From NCBI RefSeq assembly GCF_003634705.1, contig NZ_RBWU01000004.1:620001-684000 (forward strand): a DNA stretch of 64,000 bases, given 5' to 3'. The stretch's first letter is position 1; each line of letters begins with the position of its first letter. Below, piece by piece: positions 9,158 through 17,436 of the stretch. The notes under the pieces were generated by a model. It searched no databases, had not been told where the DNA came from, and was given only the letters and a program-made list of their open reading frames with translations. The position numbers and the translations under genes were made by a program. This stretch comes from Actinomadura pelletieri DSM 43383. Lineage in GTDB: Bacteria > Actinomycetota > Actinomycetes > Streptosporangiales > Streptosporangiaceae.

Positions 9158-9697
9158 CTACAGAGACGCTGTCGGATCGTCTCGCGACTCTTCCTCGCTC
9201 GTGGGTCCCTTGAAGGTTCGAGGGATGACCCACACGTGGTTGACAAGGCCGATAGCCAGAAGGATGCCGGTCGTTTGAAGCGCGAAACCCGGAGATTTCG
9301 CGTTCGTGGTCCGGGAACCGTTCGCGCGCACCGAGACCTCTTTGCCTTCGTCGGCGCGGCGGGCGCCGTCAATTTTGCCGGTGTGGCGTACGCCGTCGAC
9401 AACCCACGAGCCGTGGCAAGTCGTTACAGTTCCCGTCCTTCCGGCGCCGCTGCGGGAATCACATCGTTCGACAAAGGCCTTGGTCTCGGTGCCCGTCACG
9501 TACGTCCATAGGCCGGGAGTCACGAGGACGGCCCAAAGAATCACAAGGGTGACCCAGATGAGCCAGCGGGTAATCCTGCGGAGGGACTTGGCTGTGGAAC
9601 GCTGCACCTGATCATTTAATCGAGGTCGCGAGCGTGTGGGCGGTATTGATGGGACATCCGGGGACAGCACGGTGCGGACGTCACGGATCGCCGTCAC
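9158..9697 (-). CDS. hypothetical membrane protein with two transmembrane helices
   Basis: A 179-residue frame with a helix at about residues 43-68 (WLIWVTLVILWAVLV core), an extracytoplasmic segment containing two Cys (ERCDSRSG and TTCHGSWVVDG), and a second helix near 137-158. The two cysteines could form a disulfide outside the cell. The C-terminus is short and charged. The start is uncertain: GTG 9697 is the longest, but in-frame GTGs about 10 and 30 codons later are possible. Its overall plan (helix, small beta-like loop, helix) resembles DUF3592-like proteins, but I do not recognise the family with certainty. No operon partner is seen. Confidence 0.5.
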   Translation of the reverse strand: MTAIRDVRTVLSPDVPSIPPTRSRPRLNDQVQRSTAKSLRRITRWLIWVTLVILWAVLVTPGLWTYVTGTETKAFVERCDSRSGAGRTGTVTTCHGSWVVDGVRHTGKIDGARRADEGKEVSVRANGSRTTNAKSPGFALQTTGILLAIGLVNHVWVIPRTFKGPTSEEESRDDPTASL

Positions 9698-10170
9698 GTC
9701 GGTGGCCAGGTCGCGGTCAAAAGGAGCAGGTCAGTGTGGGGCCGATCGCGCCGAGCCGGTCTCGGCCGCCGACACCCGTCCGATCAGCGTCCAGTCCAAA
9801 TCGTCGTTGTGCGGCGAGGGGGCGGCGCACGGACACCTCCGCCGAGCGGCCGTAGTTCATCGTCCCGGCCACCCACCGATCTACCATCGGCCGCCCGCAC
9901 GGCGCGACCTCACCAAGTGCCGTCGATGACCAGTTGTTGGGCATCAACGGCCTGCACGTGCCTGACATGTTGCGAGACTCGCGCCCACCCGGGACACACC
10001 ACCCACCCCCAATATGGGGTTCCGTCCCAAGGACGTCGTGACGCCGCCACCTCCCACGCCGCCACCAGCGTCAGGCTGTGTCGTGTTCTCGACCAACGAG
10101 TCCGCCGCTGCCGACGCGGGACACCAGCGTCTCCGGTATCTCATGCACGTTCTCAGACCCCGCGCCGGCC
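9698..10170. other. gene-poor stretch of about 470 bases
   Basis: No reading frame here looks like a recognisable protein. Short open frames exist on both strands but have poor codon structure. It lies between a hypothetical membrane protein and a DUF3703 gene, inside the eroded accessory region, and may be debris of lost genes. Confidence 0.4.
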
Positions 10171-10512
10171 TTAGGTGAGCAGGGCGGCGAGGTCGTCGGG
10201 GACGGGCATGGGCTGGGTGAGGCCGACGCGGGCACGTCCGGTGTTGCCCTCGGGGTAGCGGCCCAGGGCCGAGCCGGGCGCGGCCACGATGATGCGCACG
10301 ACCTGCCCGAGCGCCTCGCGGCGGTCGCGCTGAGCCAGGGCGAGGGCGAGCATGGCGATGTGGTGGCGGGTGTGCGGCCACGGCCAGGGCTGCGACAGGA
10401 TGTGCGCGCGTTCCAGGTGCCGCCACCGGGTAGCGGGGTCGCTCGCGGCGCGGGCGGCGGCCATCTCCCCGGCATAGGCGTCGCGCCCCCGTGCGGGCAT
10501 CGTCCGAGCCAC
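10171..10512 (-). CDS. DUF3703 family protein
   Basis: A 113-residue cytoplasmic protein. The stretch WRHLERAHILSQPWPWPHTR followed by LGRYPEGNTGRARVGLTQ and PMPVPDDLAALL is the hallmark of DUF3703, a small family of unknown function found in actinobacteria and proteobacteria. A GTG start at 10512 has AGGAG 5 bases upstream; an ATG four codons later is the alternative. It stands alone on this strand, next to a transposase remnant, so it may have arrived with mobile DNA. The family is sometimes near metal-resistance genes, but nothing here shows that. Confidence 0.8.
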   Translation of the reverse strand: MARTMPARGRDAYAGEMAAARAASDPATRWRHLERAHILSQPWPWPHTRHHIAMLALALAQRDRREALGQVVRIIVAAPGSALGRYPEGNTGRARVGLTQPMPVPDDLAALLT

Positions 10513-10540
10513 ATCATCTCCTCTTCGGACTTGGACGGAC

Positions 10541-10894
10541 GAACTCGCCGTCCGCGCCGTAGGCCGGGCACAGCCCCACGGCCCGGAGTTCGCCGAGGAG
10601 GTCGTTGACTACGTTGCTCGGCAGGTCAACGTGTCGGCCTCGGAGCTCAACCCGTACGACCGGACCGGCCGGACGATCACGAATCACCGCGCCCAGATCC
10701 GCGATCACCTGCGGTTTCGGGTGTGCGGGGTGGCCGATGCCGAGAAGCCGACGCAGTGGTCGGCGGCAGAGGTGGCGCACACCGAACGTCACCTGGATCG
10801 AGTGCGGGAGGAACCGCTGCGGCACTGCCGTCAGGAGTTGAGCTTCGAGCCGAACAGCACGTCGCCGGTCGATGGGTGGTCCTCGTTAGGGTGA
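10541..10894 (+). pseudogene. Tn3-family transposase N-terminal (DUF4158) remnant
   Basis: The plus-strand frame from 10541 gives FAEEVVDYVARQVNVSASEL, then YDRTGRTITNHRAQIRDHLR and VADAEKPTQWSAAEVAHTER. The motif of a Tyr-Arg-rich turn followed by HRAQIR and then a W/LAAEV helix is typical of the DUF4158 N-terminal domain of Tn3-type transposases. The frame ends at 10894 after about 115 residues, with no start codon of its own and without the large catalytic domain (normally nearly 1000 residues). It is a fragment left by a transposon. I saw no terminal inverted repeats. Confidence 0.65.
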
Positions 10895-11511
10895 TCGTCG
10901 TGGTGGAGACGGCCTCGGGTGCGGATGACCTTGGTCGATCGGCCCACGCGTCCCGTGGCGAACTCAGGGCCCCAGGTGGGACCCGCTTTCTCGGCCGGTA
11001 CCGCGAACCCCTTCTCGGTGTGGAGATCGCGGCGCTCTGGCGGTTGCGCGCCGTCTCCGACGAAGGTTCGATCCGGCTCCTGGACACCGTGGTCCTCGAA
11101 CTCGGCAGCGGTCGGTTCGTCTCGCTCAGTCACTCGCAGGAAGGGCCGGCCTGCACGGTCGCGGCCACCCGGGACGAGGTGCGCTGGGCGACCGAGCCGG
11201 AACTGCGCATGGGCCGCGAGCCCGGTGCCGAGGAGTGGCTCGACCTCGTCGAACCGGAAGACGAAGCGATCGTGCCGCCGTTTCCGCTGCCGGTACGTGC
11301 CCTAGAGGGTTGGTTCGGGGAGGGGCGCTACCGAGACGTGTTCGCTCTCGCATTCGGTAACGGCGTGAACCGGCTGGTGCTGATGACGACCGACCAGTTC
11401 GACCTGGTGTGCACCACGGTCGAGGCGGCGCTCCGGCGAGCCGAGCTGGTGGCCGGGAACACGGGACTGCGCCTGGTGCAGGAGATCCTACGGTCGGACC
11501 GCGAGGGTTGA
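10891..11511 (+). CDS. hypothetical protein, 206 residues
   Basis: From GTG 10891 the frame encodes an acidic, soluble protein. It has a beta-rich middle (IRLLDTVVLELGSGRFVSLS), a segment RWATEPELRMGREPGAEEWL, and a C-terminal half with FALAFGNGVNRLVLMTTDQF followed by an amphipathic helix. No signal peptide or helix for membrane insertion is present. Codon structure is good, so it is probably real. I do not recognise the family. Several GTGs near 10891-10905 compete as starts. It follows directly after the Tn3 remnant, so its upstream region may have been rearranged. Confidence 0.6.
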   Translation: MIVVVETASGADDLGRSAHASRGELRAPGGTRFLGRYREPLLGVEIAALWRLRAVSDEGSIRLLDTVVLELGSGRFVSLSHSQEGPACTVAATRDEVRWATEPELRMGREPGAEEWLDLVEPEDEAIVPPFPLPVRALEGWFGEGRYRDVFALAFGNGVNRLVLMTTDQFDLVCTTVEAALRRAELVAGNTGLRLVQEILRSDREG

Positions 11512-11832
11512 CCGTTGTGGCCGGGGAGTCACCACCATGTCGCCGACGGGGAGTTGGACACCCTATGCCCTACGCCCTGCGACCCCACTCCGGACACACC
11601 CACACCGCACACTCGTGAAGAGTGGGACCGCACTGCGGGCCGCCCCTTCACCTTCTGCGTGTCCGCGCCACCGTTGCCAAAGCTCGTCCACGACACCGGC
11701 CTCGGCCCACGGTCTCTGTCGACTCTCGAGCCGACGCTGCTTTGCACGTTCGTACCAGCCTGCTTGGCCGGGGCGAGGTGAGCGCGGTGGTGGCGCTGCT
11801 TCGTGCCGCTCTGAGTCGTCCGCCGAGGAGAC
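11512..11832. other. 320-base spacer downstream of the integrase
   Basis: It lies between two convergent genes (the hypothetical protein ending at 11511 and the tyrosine recombinase ending at 11833). Short frames are open, but none looks coding. No tRNA or obvious att core was recognised, although this is where an attachment site could be. Confidence 0.35.
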
Positions 11833-12864
11833 TCACCGTGGCTGTGGCGGGAATTCTGTGGTCGGGAAGGGGAGTCGGTCGACGGCGTCGCGTCGGCGCC
11901 GTTCGGGGCGGCGGTCGTAGCGGGCCGTGGTGGCCGGGGAGGCGTGTCCGACCAGGTGCTGGACGGTCGCCAGGTCGACGCCCTGGTCGAGGAGGTCGCC
12001 GATGAACGTCCGGCGGAAGTCGTGCGGTGTCATCGGTGGGAGGGCCGCCTGTCTGCGGCGTTTGATGACCGCGTTGCGCACGGCGGCGTCGCTCATCGCG
12101 CGGTGCTGGACGGCGCCCGACCGGTGCACCGGTTTGAACAGCGGCCCGCGCGGGGTGTCGTCGACCGCGAGCCACGCGCCCAGCAGGGCGGCGGCGCTTT
12201 CGTGGAGGTACTCCAGCCGCTGCTTTTCTCCCTTGCCGACGATCCGCAGTGACCGCTCCCCCGGGTCGTAGTCCTCCCGGCGCAGCGCGGCGACCTCGGC
12301 GCGCCGGGCACCGGTCGTGTAGAGGACGGCCAGGAGCGCCGCGTCGCGGACGCCCGCGGGTGAGCGGTCGGCGGCGCAGGCCCGCAGCAGCGCGGTGAAC
12401 TCGGCGGTGTGGACGCTGCGTCCGGCGGGCAGCCGTGTCCCGCGGAAGTTCCGCACCGACGCGGCCCGCTGGTAATCGTCGGTGGACATCTCCCCCAGCC
12501 GCCATGCCGTCCGCAGGACGCCGCGCAGCGCGGACAGGTGCAGGTTGCGGTAGGCGGGAGACCACGGCACCGGCTGCCCGTCCGGGCCGTCGGTCGTCTG
12601 CCGCCCGACCAGGGCGCGCAACGCGGTCGTGTGCTCCGCGCGCAGTTCCGCCCACGGAAACCTCTCCCCCGGGGCGGGGCCGGGCTCGTGACCGGCGGCC
12701 GTGTGCAGCATGCCCGCCAGCCGGTGCAGGCAGGCGCTCATCGCACGCCGCGACCGCGGGCTCTCCAGCGAGGCGACGTACACCATGAACGGGCCGCGGT
12801 CGGCCGGTCCGGCGCGCGACACGGGCGGCGCGGCGGTGGCGGCGCGGGGCTGGAGATCGTCCAT
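11833..12864 (-). CDS. tyrosine recombinase / integrase
   Basis: A 343-residue recombinase with the full catalytic set: Arg in TTGARRAEVAAL (about 187), HDFRRTF (His about 281 and Arg about 284), LVGHAS (His about 307) and the nucleophile Tyr in TTARYDRR (about 316). The N-terminal 150 residues form the core-binding domain. It would cut and rejoin DNA at a specific site, as an integrase or a resolvase. The start is ATG 12864. It is divergent from a zinc-ribbon coiled-coil gene across an AT-rich spacer with inverted repeats. No phage or conjugation genes are nearby, so the element is minimal or the enzyme acts on the chromosome. Confidence 0.9.
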   Translation of the reverse strand: MDDLQPRAATAAPPVSRAGPADRGPFMVYVASLESPRSRRAMSACLHRLAGMLHTAAGHEPGPAPGERFPWAELRAEHTTALRALVGRQTTDGPDGQPVPWSPAYRNLHLSALRGVLRTAWRLGEMSTDDYQRAASVRNFRGTRLPAGRSVHTAEFTALLRACAADRSPAGVRDAALLAVLYTTGARRAEVAALRREDYDPGERSLRIVGKGEKQRLEYLHESAAALLGAWLAVDDTPRGPLFKPVHRSGAVQHRAMSDAAVRNAVIKRRRQAALPPMTPHDFRRTFIGDLLDQGVDLATVQHLVGHASPATTARYDRRPERRRRDAVDRLPFPTTEFPPQPR

Positions 12865-12899
12865 GGGACGGCAGCCTAACCCAGCTGACTTCTGAGAAC

Positions 12900-12983
12900 G
12901 AGCATTGTCGTTAGTTAAGCCTCCTGGTTTTCGGGGCTTCTTATTTTCTGGAAATAAATATTCAGAAAGTCTAGGGTGGGTAG
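12900..12983. promoter_or_regulatory. AT-rich divergent spacer with inverted repeats
   Basis: This stretch is far richer in A/T than its surroundings. TTTCTG (12945-12950) and CAGAAA (12963-12968) form an inverted repeat around GAAATAAATATT. It separates the integrase (minus) and the coiled-coil gene (plus), so it probably holds both promoters. It may also be the binding site for one of the two proteins, or a recombination site. Confidence 0.5.
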
Positions 12984-14159
12984 GTGACCGTAAACGAGCT
13001 GGAGATGACGGCCGAGCGGGGCTGCCGGTACTGCGGGCGTCCCGTCCCCCAGCGCGGAGGGCGCGGCCGTCCACGCGAGTACTGCCTGGACGGCGACTGC
13101 CAGGCCCGGGCCAAGCGCGAACGGGAGTTGAGCCGCGCCGCACCTGGCCTGGAAGGTGCCCTGGCACGCGCCGAGGACCTGTACGAACGGATGGAGCAGG
13201 GCCTGACGGCGGCGCTGGCCCCGCTCGCGCAGGCCTTGGACGCCGAGTTGTCGCCGCGCGGGGTCGAGGCCCGGATCAGCGCGGTCCGCGCCGAGGCTCA
13301 GCAGGCCGTCGCGGCCGCGCTCGCCGACCGTGAGGACGCCGCCGCTCGGGCGGTCCGCGCCGAGCGGTCGGCGGAGGAGGCGCGCGAGGACGCCCGCTCC
13401 GCCCGCGGGAGCGCCCAGCAGGCCGAACGTGAGCGCGACGACGCGCTCCGAGCGGCCGAGCAGGCCCGTACCGAAGCGGAGACCACGGTTCGGGCCGCGC
13501 AGGAGGAGGCCGAACGGGCGATCCAGGCAGTCCGCGCGGAAGCCGACGAACACGTCCACCAGGCTCGTCAGGAGGCCGACCGCGTCACCGCCGAGGCACG
13601 CGCGCAGGCCGAACAGGCTCGCCTGGACGCCCAGGCCGCCCGGTCGCGGGCCACCGAGGCACGCCGCGCCGCCGACACCGCCCGCGACGACGCGGAACGG
13701 GCCCGCGCGGAGGCCGCCGAGGCACGCGAGGCCCAGTCCCGCGCCGAAGGGCTCCGGGCGGCCGAGGAGGCACGCGCCCAGGCCGCCGAGCAGGCCCGTG
13801 AGCGCGCCGACGAACGCGCCGCCTCGGCACGGCGGTCCCGCGCCGAGGCCGTCGCCGCGCTGGAGACCGTCCGGGCCGAGGCCGACCGGTTGCGCCAGGA
13901 CGCCGACCAGGCCCGGGATCAGGCCGAGTCGGCGCGCCGGGACGCGTCCGACCTGCGCGCCGAGAACGACCGGCTCCGCGAGCAGCTCGCCGAGGCCCGG
14001 CTGGACCTGCGCGCCGAGCAGGCACGGTCCGCCGAACTGGCCCGCGACCGTGACACCGCCCGCGCCGAGGCCGTCGCCCAGCGCGAACGCGCCATCGCCG
14101 CCGAACTGGCCAACCGCGAACCGGCGCCCGAACCGCCCCGAGACTCGCGAGGCGGGTAG
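12984..14159 (+). CDS. zinc-ribbon coiled-coil protein (KfrA-like architecture)
   Basis: A 391-residue protein in two parts. The first 45 residues hold a likely zinc site, Cys at about 14, 17, 34 and 39 (CRYCGRP then YCLDGDC). From about residue 50 to 375 it is almost unbroken Ala/Arg/Glu-rich coiled coil with heptads such as AEQARLDAQAARSRATEARR. The plan, a small DNA- or metal-binding head on a long coiled coil, recalls plasmid KfrA proteins but with a zinc ribbon instead of a helix-turn-helix. The start is GTG 12984 with a weak ribosome site. It is divergent from the integrase, so the two probably form a module. The function is unknown. Confidence 0.75.
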   Translation: MTVNELEMTAERGCRYCGRPVPQRGGRGRPREYCLDGDCQARAKRERELSRAAPGLEGALARAEDLYERMEQGLTAALAPLAQALDAELSPRGVEARISAVRAEAQQAVAAALADREDAAARAVRAERSAEEAREDARSARGSAQQAERERDDALRAAEQARTEAETTVRAAQEEAERAIQAVRAEADEHVHQARQEADRVTAEARAQAEQARLDAQAARSRATEARRAADTARDDAERARAEAAEAREAQSRAEGLRAAEEARAQAAEQARERADERAASARRSRAEAVAALETVRAEADRLRQDADQARDQAESARRDASDLRAENDRLREQLAEARLDLRAEQARSAELARDRDTARAEAVAQRERAIAAELANREPAPEPPRDSRGG

Positions 14160-14497
14160 CGCCTCGGCCGGTGCCACGTTCGTCCGGCGCGGGTCGGGAG
14201 CGGCGCCGATGATGACGGCTGAACGTCCTGGCCATGGCGGCACGAGCGAAGCGCCCGGCCACGGGTCGCTGTTGGCCTGCAAAACACGACAGGACACGAC
14301 AGACCTCGGCGGCTGCAGCCCGCCTCGGTCGAAAGACGGCCGGCGATCAGTGCAGGCGGCGCCGCGCCGCCGCCTGGGACACCTCCCGCCGGGCAGTTGG
14401 CCACGTGCTGCAGGGGCTGGGAGCGTAGTGTCGTCCCTTCCCAGCAAGATCTTTCGTTTCTTGACGGAAACGGGGATGCCGGAGTGGGGCCGGGAGC
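14160..14497. other. 338-base spacer
   Basis: No convincing gene. It contains a short repeated ACACGACAGG-type sequence near 14285. It lies between the coiled-coil gene and the HPF1-like fragment. Confidence 0.35.
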
Positions 14498-15053
14498 ATG
14501 CAGAACCCGGCAGAACCCAGCGAGCGCTTCCAGCAGGACTGGGGTCTGGAGCTGCCGGAGTCGGTATTCCGGTTCTGGGAATTCCATCAGACCTTGGACG
14601 CGGACGAGCGACGGGCCATACGCGATGACCTGTGGCTCGGCACCACCGGCCTCATGGACCTGTTCACCGATCCCGGCGCACGACCGCGTGACGGCATCGA
14701 CATACGCGTGCACTGGCGCTTCTACCGGGACCCGCCCGAGTTCGTGACCTTCATGTCCGGTGGCAGCAACGGCCTGCACCATGGCCTGTGGTTCGACGAC
14801 GGCCGCACCTGCTCCGGAGTCGCCTCCTACTACAGCAACGACGGGGGCGGCCTGGACACCGGCGCGGCGACACCGCTGGAGGCGGTCCGCGCCTACCTCG
14901 AACGGGTCTGGTTCGATCTCGACGACCCCCACTACGGGGAAGGGGCGTCCGAGGCACGGTCTCGCCTGCGCCGCCTCCGCGACAAACTGGTCACCTACGA
15001 GACCGCGGACCGGCTCGAGGTCGGCAGGGCCTACAGCGACCGGTACCACCCGC
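14498..15053 (+). pseudogene. HPF1-like (DUF2228) protein, 3-prime end lost
   Basis: About 185 residues of good coding sequence from ATG 14498. The order LPESVFRFWEFHQTLDADER, then RFYRDPPEFVTFMSGG, then HHGLWFDDGR and SGVASYYSND matches the core of DUF2228, the family that includes animal HPF1 (the factor that directs PARP to serine). From about 15053 the good coding pattern moves to another frame that encodes an alcohol dehydrogenase, so this gene was cut and joined out of frame. The original frame stays open to 16033 but with noncoding composition. The function in bacteria is not established; a link to ADP-ribosylation is inference from the family. Confidence 0.6.
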
Positions 15054-15932
15054 CCGTCCGTCACCGATGTCGCGCCCGGCGACCGCGTCGTGCTCGTCTT
15101 CGTCGCCGGCTGCGGGCTGTGGGCCCGATGCACCGCCGGACGTCCTGCCCTGTGCCCCCGCGCCGCCGCCGCCAACACCGCCGGCACGCTGCTGTCCGGC
15201 GGCCGGCGCCTCAGCCTCGGCGGTACGCCGGTGCACCACCACCTGGGCGTGTCGGGGTTCGCGCGGCACGCGGTGGTCGACCGCCGGTCCGCCGTGGTCG
15301 TGCCCGCGGACGTGCCCGCACCGATCGCCGCGCTGTTCGGCTGCGCCGTGCTCACCGGGATGGGCGCCGTGGTCAACACCGCGGGCATCAGGCCGGGCGA
15401 GTCGGCGGCCGTGATCGGCCTGGGCGGCGTCGGGCTCGCCGCCGTACTGGGCGCGGTCGTCTCCGGCGCCCATCCGGTCGTGGCGATCGACTCGCTCCCC
15501 GCCAAGCGCGACCTCGCGCTCAGGCTCGGCGCCACCGCCGCGTTCGCCCCCGGCGAGCCGGGGCCCCTCTCCGACGTCCTCCCGGACGGCGCCGACGCGG
15601 TGTTCGAAGCCGCCGGACGCGCCCAGGCCCTGGAGGCGGCCTGGTCCCTCACCGCCCCCGGCGGCCGGACGGTTCCGGTGGGGCTTCCCGACCCGGCGGA
15701 GCGGCTCTCGCTCCCGGTCACCGAACTCGTCGGCCAGGGCCGCGCCCTGCTCGGCAGCTACCTCGGCGACTCGGTACCGCAGCGCGACATCCCCCGCTAC
15801 CTCGCCCGCTGGCGTGCCGGCCGGCTCCCCGTCGACCTGCTGCTGACCGGCACCCGACCGCTCACCGCGATCAACGACGCCCTGGACGACCTCGCCGGGA
15901 GCGGCGTAGTACGCCAGGTTCTCCTCCCCTGA
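15054..15932 (+). pseudogene. zinc-type alcohol dehydrogenase lacking its N-terminal catalytic part
   Basis: About 290 residues from SVTDVAPGDRVVLVFVAGCG to the stop at 15932. It has the structural-zinc-like cysteines (CGLWARCTAGRPALC), the Rossmann motif GLGGVGLAAVLGAV, and the C-terminal dehydrogenase fold. The first 70 or so residues, which carry the catalytic Cys and the GHE motif, are missing; instead the sequence joins the HPF1-like gene. It has no plausible start in context except an internal GTG near 15090. Normal relatives are around 365 residues. It is a deletion product and should be inactive as a dehydrogenase. Confidence 0.75.
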
Positions 15933-15977
15933 CCGGCCCTTCGACCAGCCCGAACATCGACCCGGAAGAAAGACCCC

Positions 15978-16100
15978 GTGAGCAGCCCCGCAAACGACGC
16001 GGAACGCGATGCCCATATCGGCGACTTCCTTGAGCGGAGACTCGGCCTCCAGGGACCCGGCACCCTGAAGATCGAACTGACCGGCAACGTAAGCGGTGGC
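15978..16100 (+). other. possible start of a truncated gene
   Basis: GTG 15978 has GAAAGA upstream and opens a frame with good composition for about 40 residues (AHIGDFLERRLGLQGPGT then LKIELTGN). After about 16100 the composition breaks at the recombinase remnant. It may be the surviving head of an interrupted gene. The family is not recognised. Confidence 0.25.
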
Positions 16101-16136
16101 GGAGTTTCTTCCAGCCCAGTCGGCCGTTGCTGGCAC

Positions 16137-16545
16137 TCAATCACCGAGCCTCACCAGGGCCGCCCCCAGGAGGCGGCGTTCGACCGCGCGCAGGAAGCGT
16201 TTCTGTTCGCGGGCGGTCAGGGGGACGAGCTCGGGGCTGCGGCGCGGCGGATCTTCACCGGGCCGCGCCCGAGGTGCTCGTGAAGTGGTCGAGCGCAGTG
16301 ATGTGCGCGTTGACGGTGTTGTCGGCCCGCCCGAGCGCCGTCTTGAGGTGGGTCTTTCAGTCGCGGACGGCGAAGTCGCGGCCATGGCCGTCGCCGAGCG
16401 GGTCACCGGCGGGATGGCCCGCCTCCAGCCAAGTGGGAAACCCCCGTACTCGCGAGTCGTCGGCGCGTCGGGGGTCGTCGTCGAGCGGGGCACGCTTCAG
16501 TGCGGCGGCGTAGCCGGCATGGATTCCCGCGAAGACCGCGGGCAC
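16137..16545 (-). pseudogene. tyrosine recombinase core-binding domain remnant
   Basis: The minus strand reads FAGIHAGYAAALKRAPLDDD, then FPTWLEAGHPAGDPLGDGHG and RDFAVRD, followed by a TGA at 16357-16359 where relatives have a Tyr codon, and then KTHLKTALGRADNTVNAHIT and ALDHF. A frame change leads to LTAREQKRFLRAVERRLLG. This is the SAM-like N-terminal domain of an integrase with one nonsense codon and at least one frameshift. The catalytic domain is missing. It is unrelated in detail to the intact integrase at 11833, so a second element once sat here. Confidence 0.6.
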
Positions 16546-16701
16546 AACGGTGCGCCTGCTAGCCTTCCGGTGGCCGTGCCAGAGAACGAGGAGGTGGTAC
16601 CCGTGAACGCAGTATCGACATGGGTGCTCCCCTCTGGGGCCACGGTCGGGCGATAGGTCGTCCGGGAGCGCCGTTCGAGAGCACTCCCGAAAGGCACGAC
16701 C

Positions 16702-17436
16702 ATGCGATTCACTTCTGAGCAGCGCCTCGATGACGGAGTCTTGGAACGCGAATTCACCCTCGGTGAGATCCCCGGCATCCTGTGGACGCCCTCACCGGCG
16801 TCCGCACCGGTCCCGCTGATCCTGCTCGGCCACCCCCCGCTCGGACTGCGCGGGATGTACCCCCGGCTGGTGGCGCGGGCCCGGCAGTGCGTGGCCCACG
16901 GTTTCGCCGCGGCCACCATCGAGCTCCCCGGGAGCGGCGACCGGCCCCGCCTGCCCGGCGCCGAGCAGGCCGGCGCCGAGCTGCGCCGGGCCATGGAGGC
17001 CGGCGAGCCGGTCGGCGAGGAGATCATCGACGCCCTCATCCTCCCGCTCGTCGACAAGGCGGTCCCGGAATGGCAGGCCACCTTGGACGTCCTGCTGTCG
17101 CTGCCCGAGATCGGCGGCCCGGCCGGGTACTCGGGGGGAGTGATCTCCATCGGCATCCGGCTTGCGGTGGTCGAGCCGCGCATCGTGGCCGCCGGCCTGT
17201 TCGCCGGGAGTTTCGTGCCTCGCACCATGTTCGAGGAGGCCCGGCAGGTGACCATTCCGCTGCATGTGCTCCTGCAGTGGGATGACGAAGGCAACGACCG
17301 GCAGGTGGCCCTGGACCTGTTCGACGCCTTCGGTTCCAAGGAGAAGACGCTGCACGCCAACATGGGCGGGCACACCGGTGTCCCGCAGTTCGCAGGAGAG
17401 GACGCGGCCAGGTTCTTCGCCCGGCATCTGCGCTAG
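16702..17436 (+). CDS. alpha/beta hydrolase (dienelactone-hydrolase-like)
   Basis: A 244-residue cytoplasmic hydrolase. The early strand VPLILLGHPPLGLRGMY supplies an oxyanion loop, the nucleophile elbow is GYSGG (Ser near 143), an acidic residue follows in LQWDDEGND, and the catalytic His is in MGGHTGVP. The start is ATG 16702 with GAAAGG upstream. Length and motif order fit the dienelactone hydrolase/peptidase-like branch. It is one of the few intact genes in the eroded 15-19 kb stretch, flanked by a recombinase remnant and by SDR debris on the other strand. The substrate is unknown. Confidence 0.85.
   Translation: MRFTSEQRLDDGVLEREFTLGEIPGILWTPSPASAPVPLILLGHPPLGLRGMYPRLVARARQCVAHGFAAATIELPGSGDRPRLPGAEQAGAELRRAMEAGEPVGEEIIDALILPLVDKAVPEWQATLDVLLSLPEIGGPAGYSGGVISIGIRLAVVEPRIVAAGLFAGSFVPRTMFEEARQVTIPLHVLLQWDDEGNDRQVALDLFDAFGSKEKTLHANMGGHTGVPQFAGEDAARFFARHLR

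Noticed and set aside
11512..11832. tRNA or att site next to the integrase
   Set aside because: No cloverleaf arms or CCA end were found, and no repeated core sequence was recognised.
12915..14447. Long minus-strand frame (510 codons) opposite the coiled-coil gene
   Set aside because: It mirrors the repetitive GC-rich codons of the real gene. It gives a Gly/Leu/Arg-rich product without a family, and the plus-strand protein has a clear zinc site and heptads.
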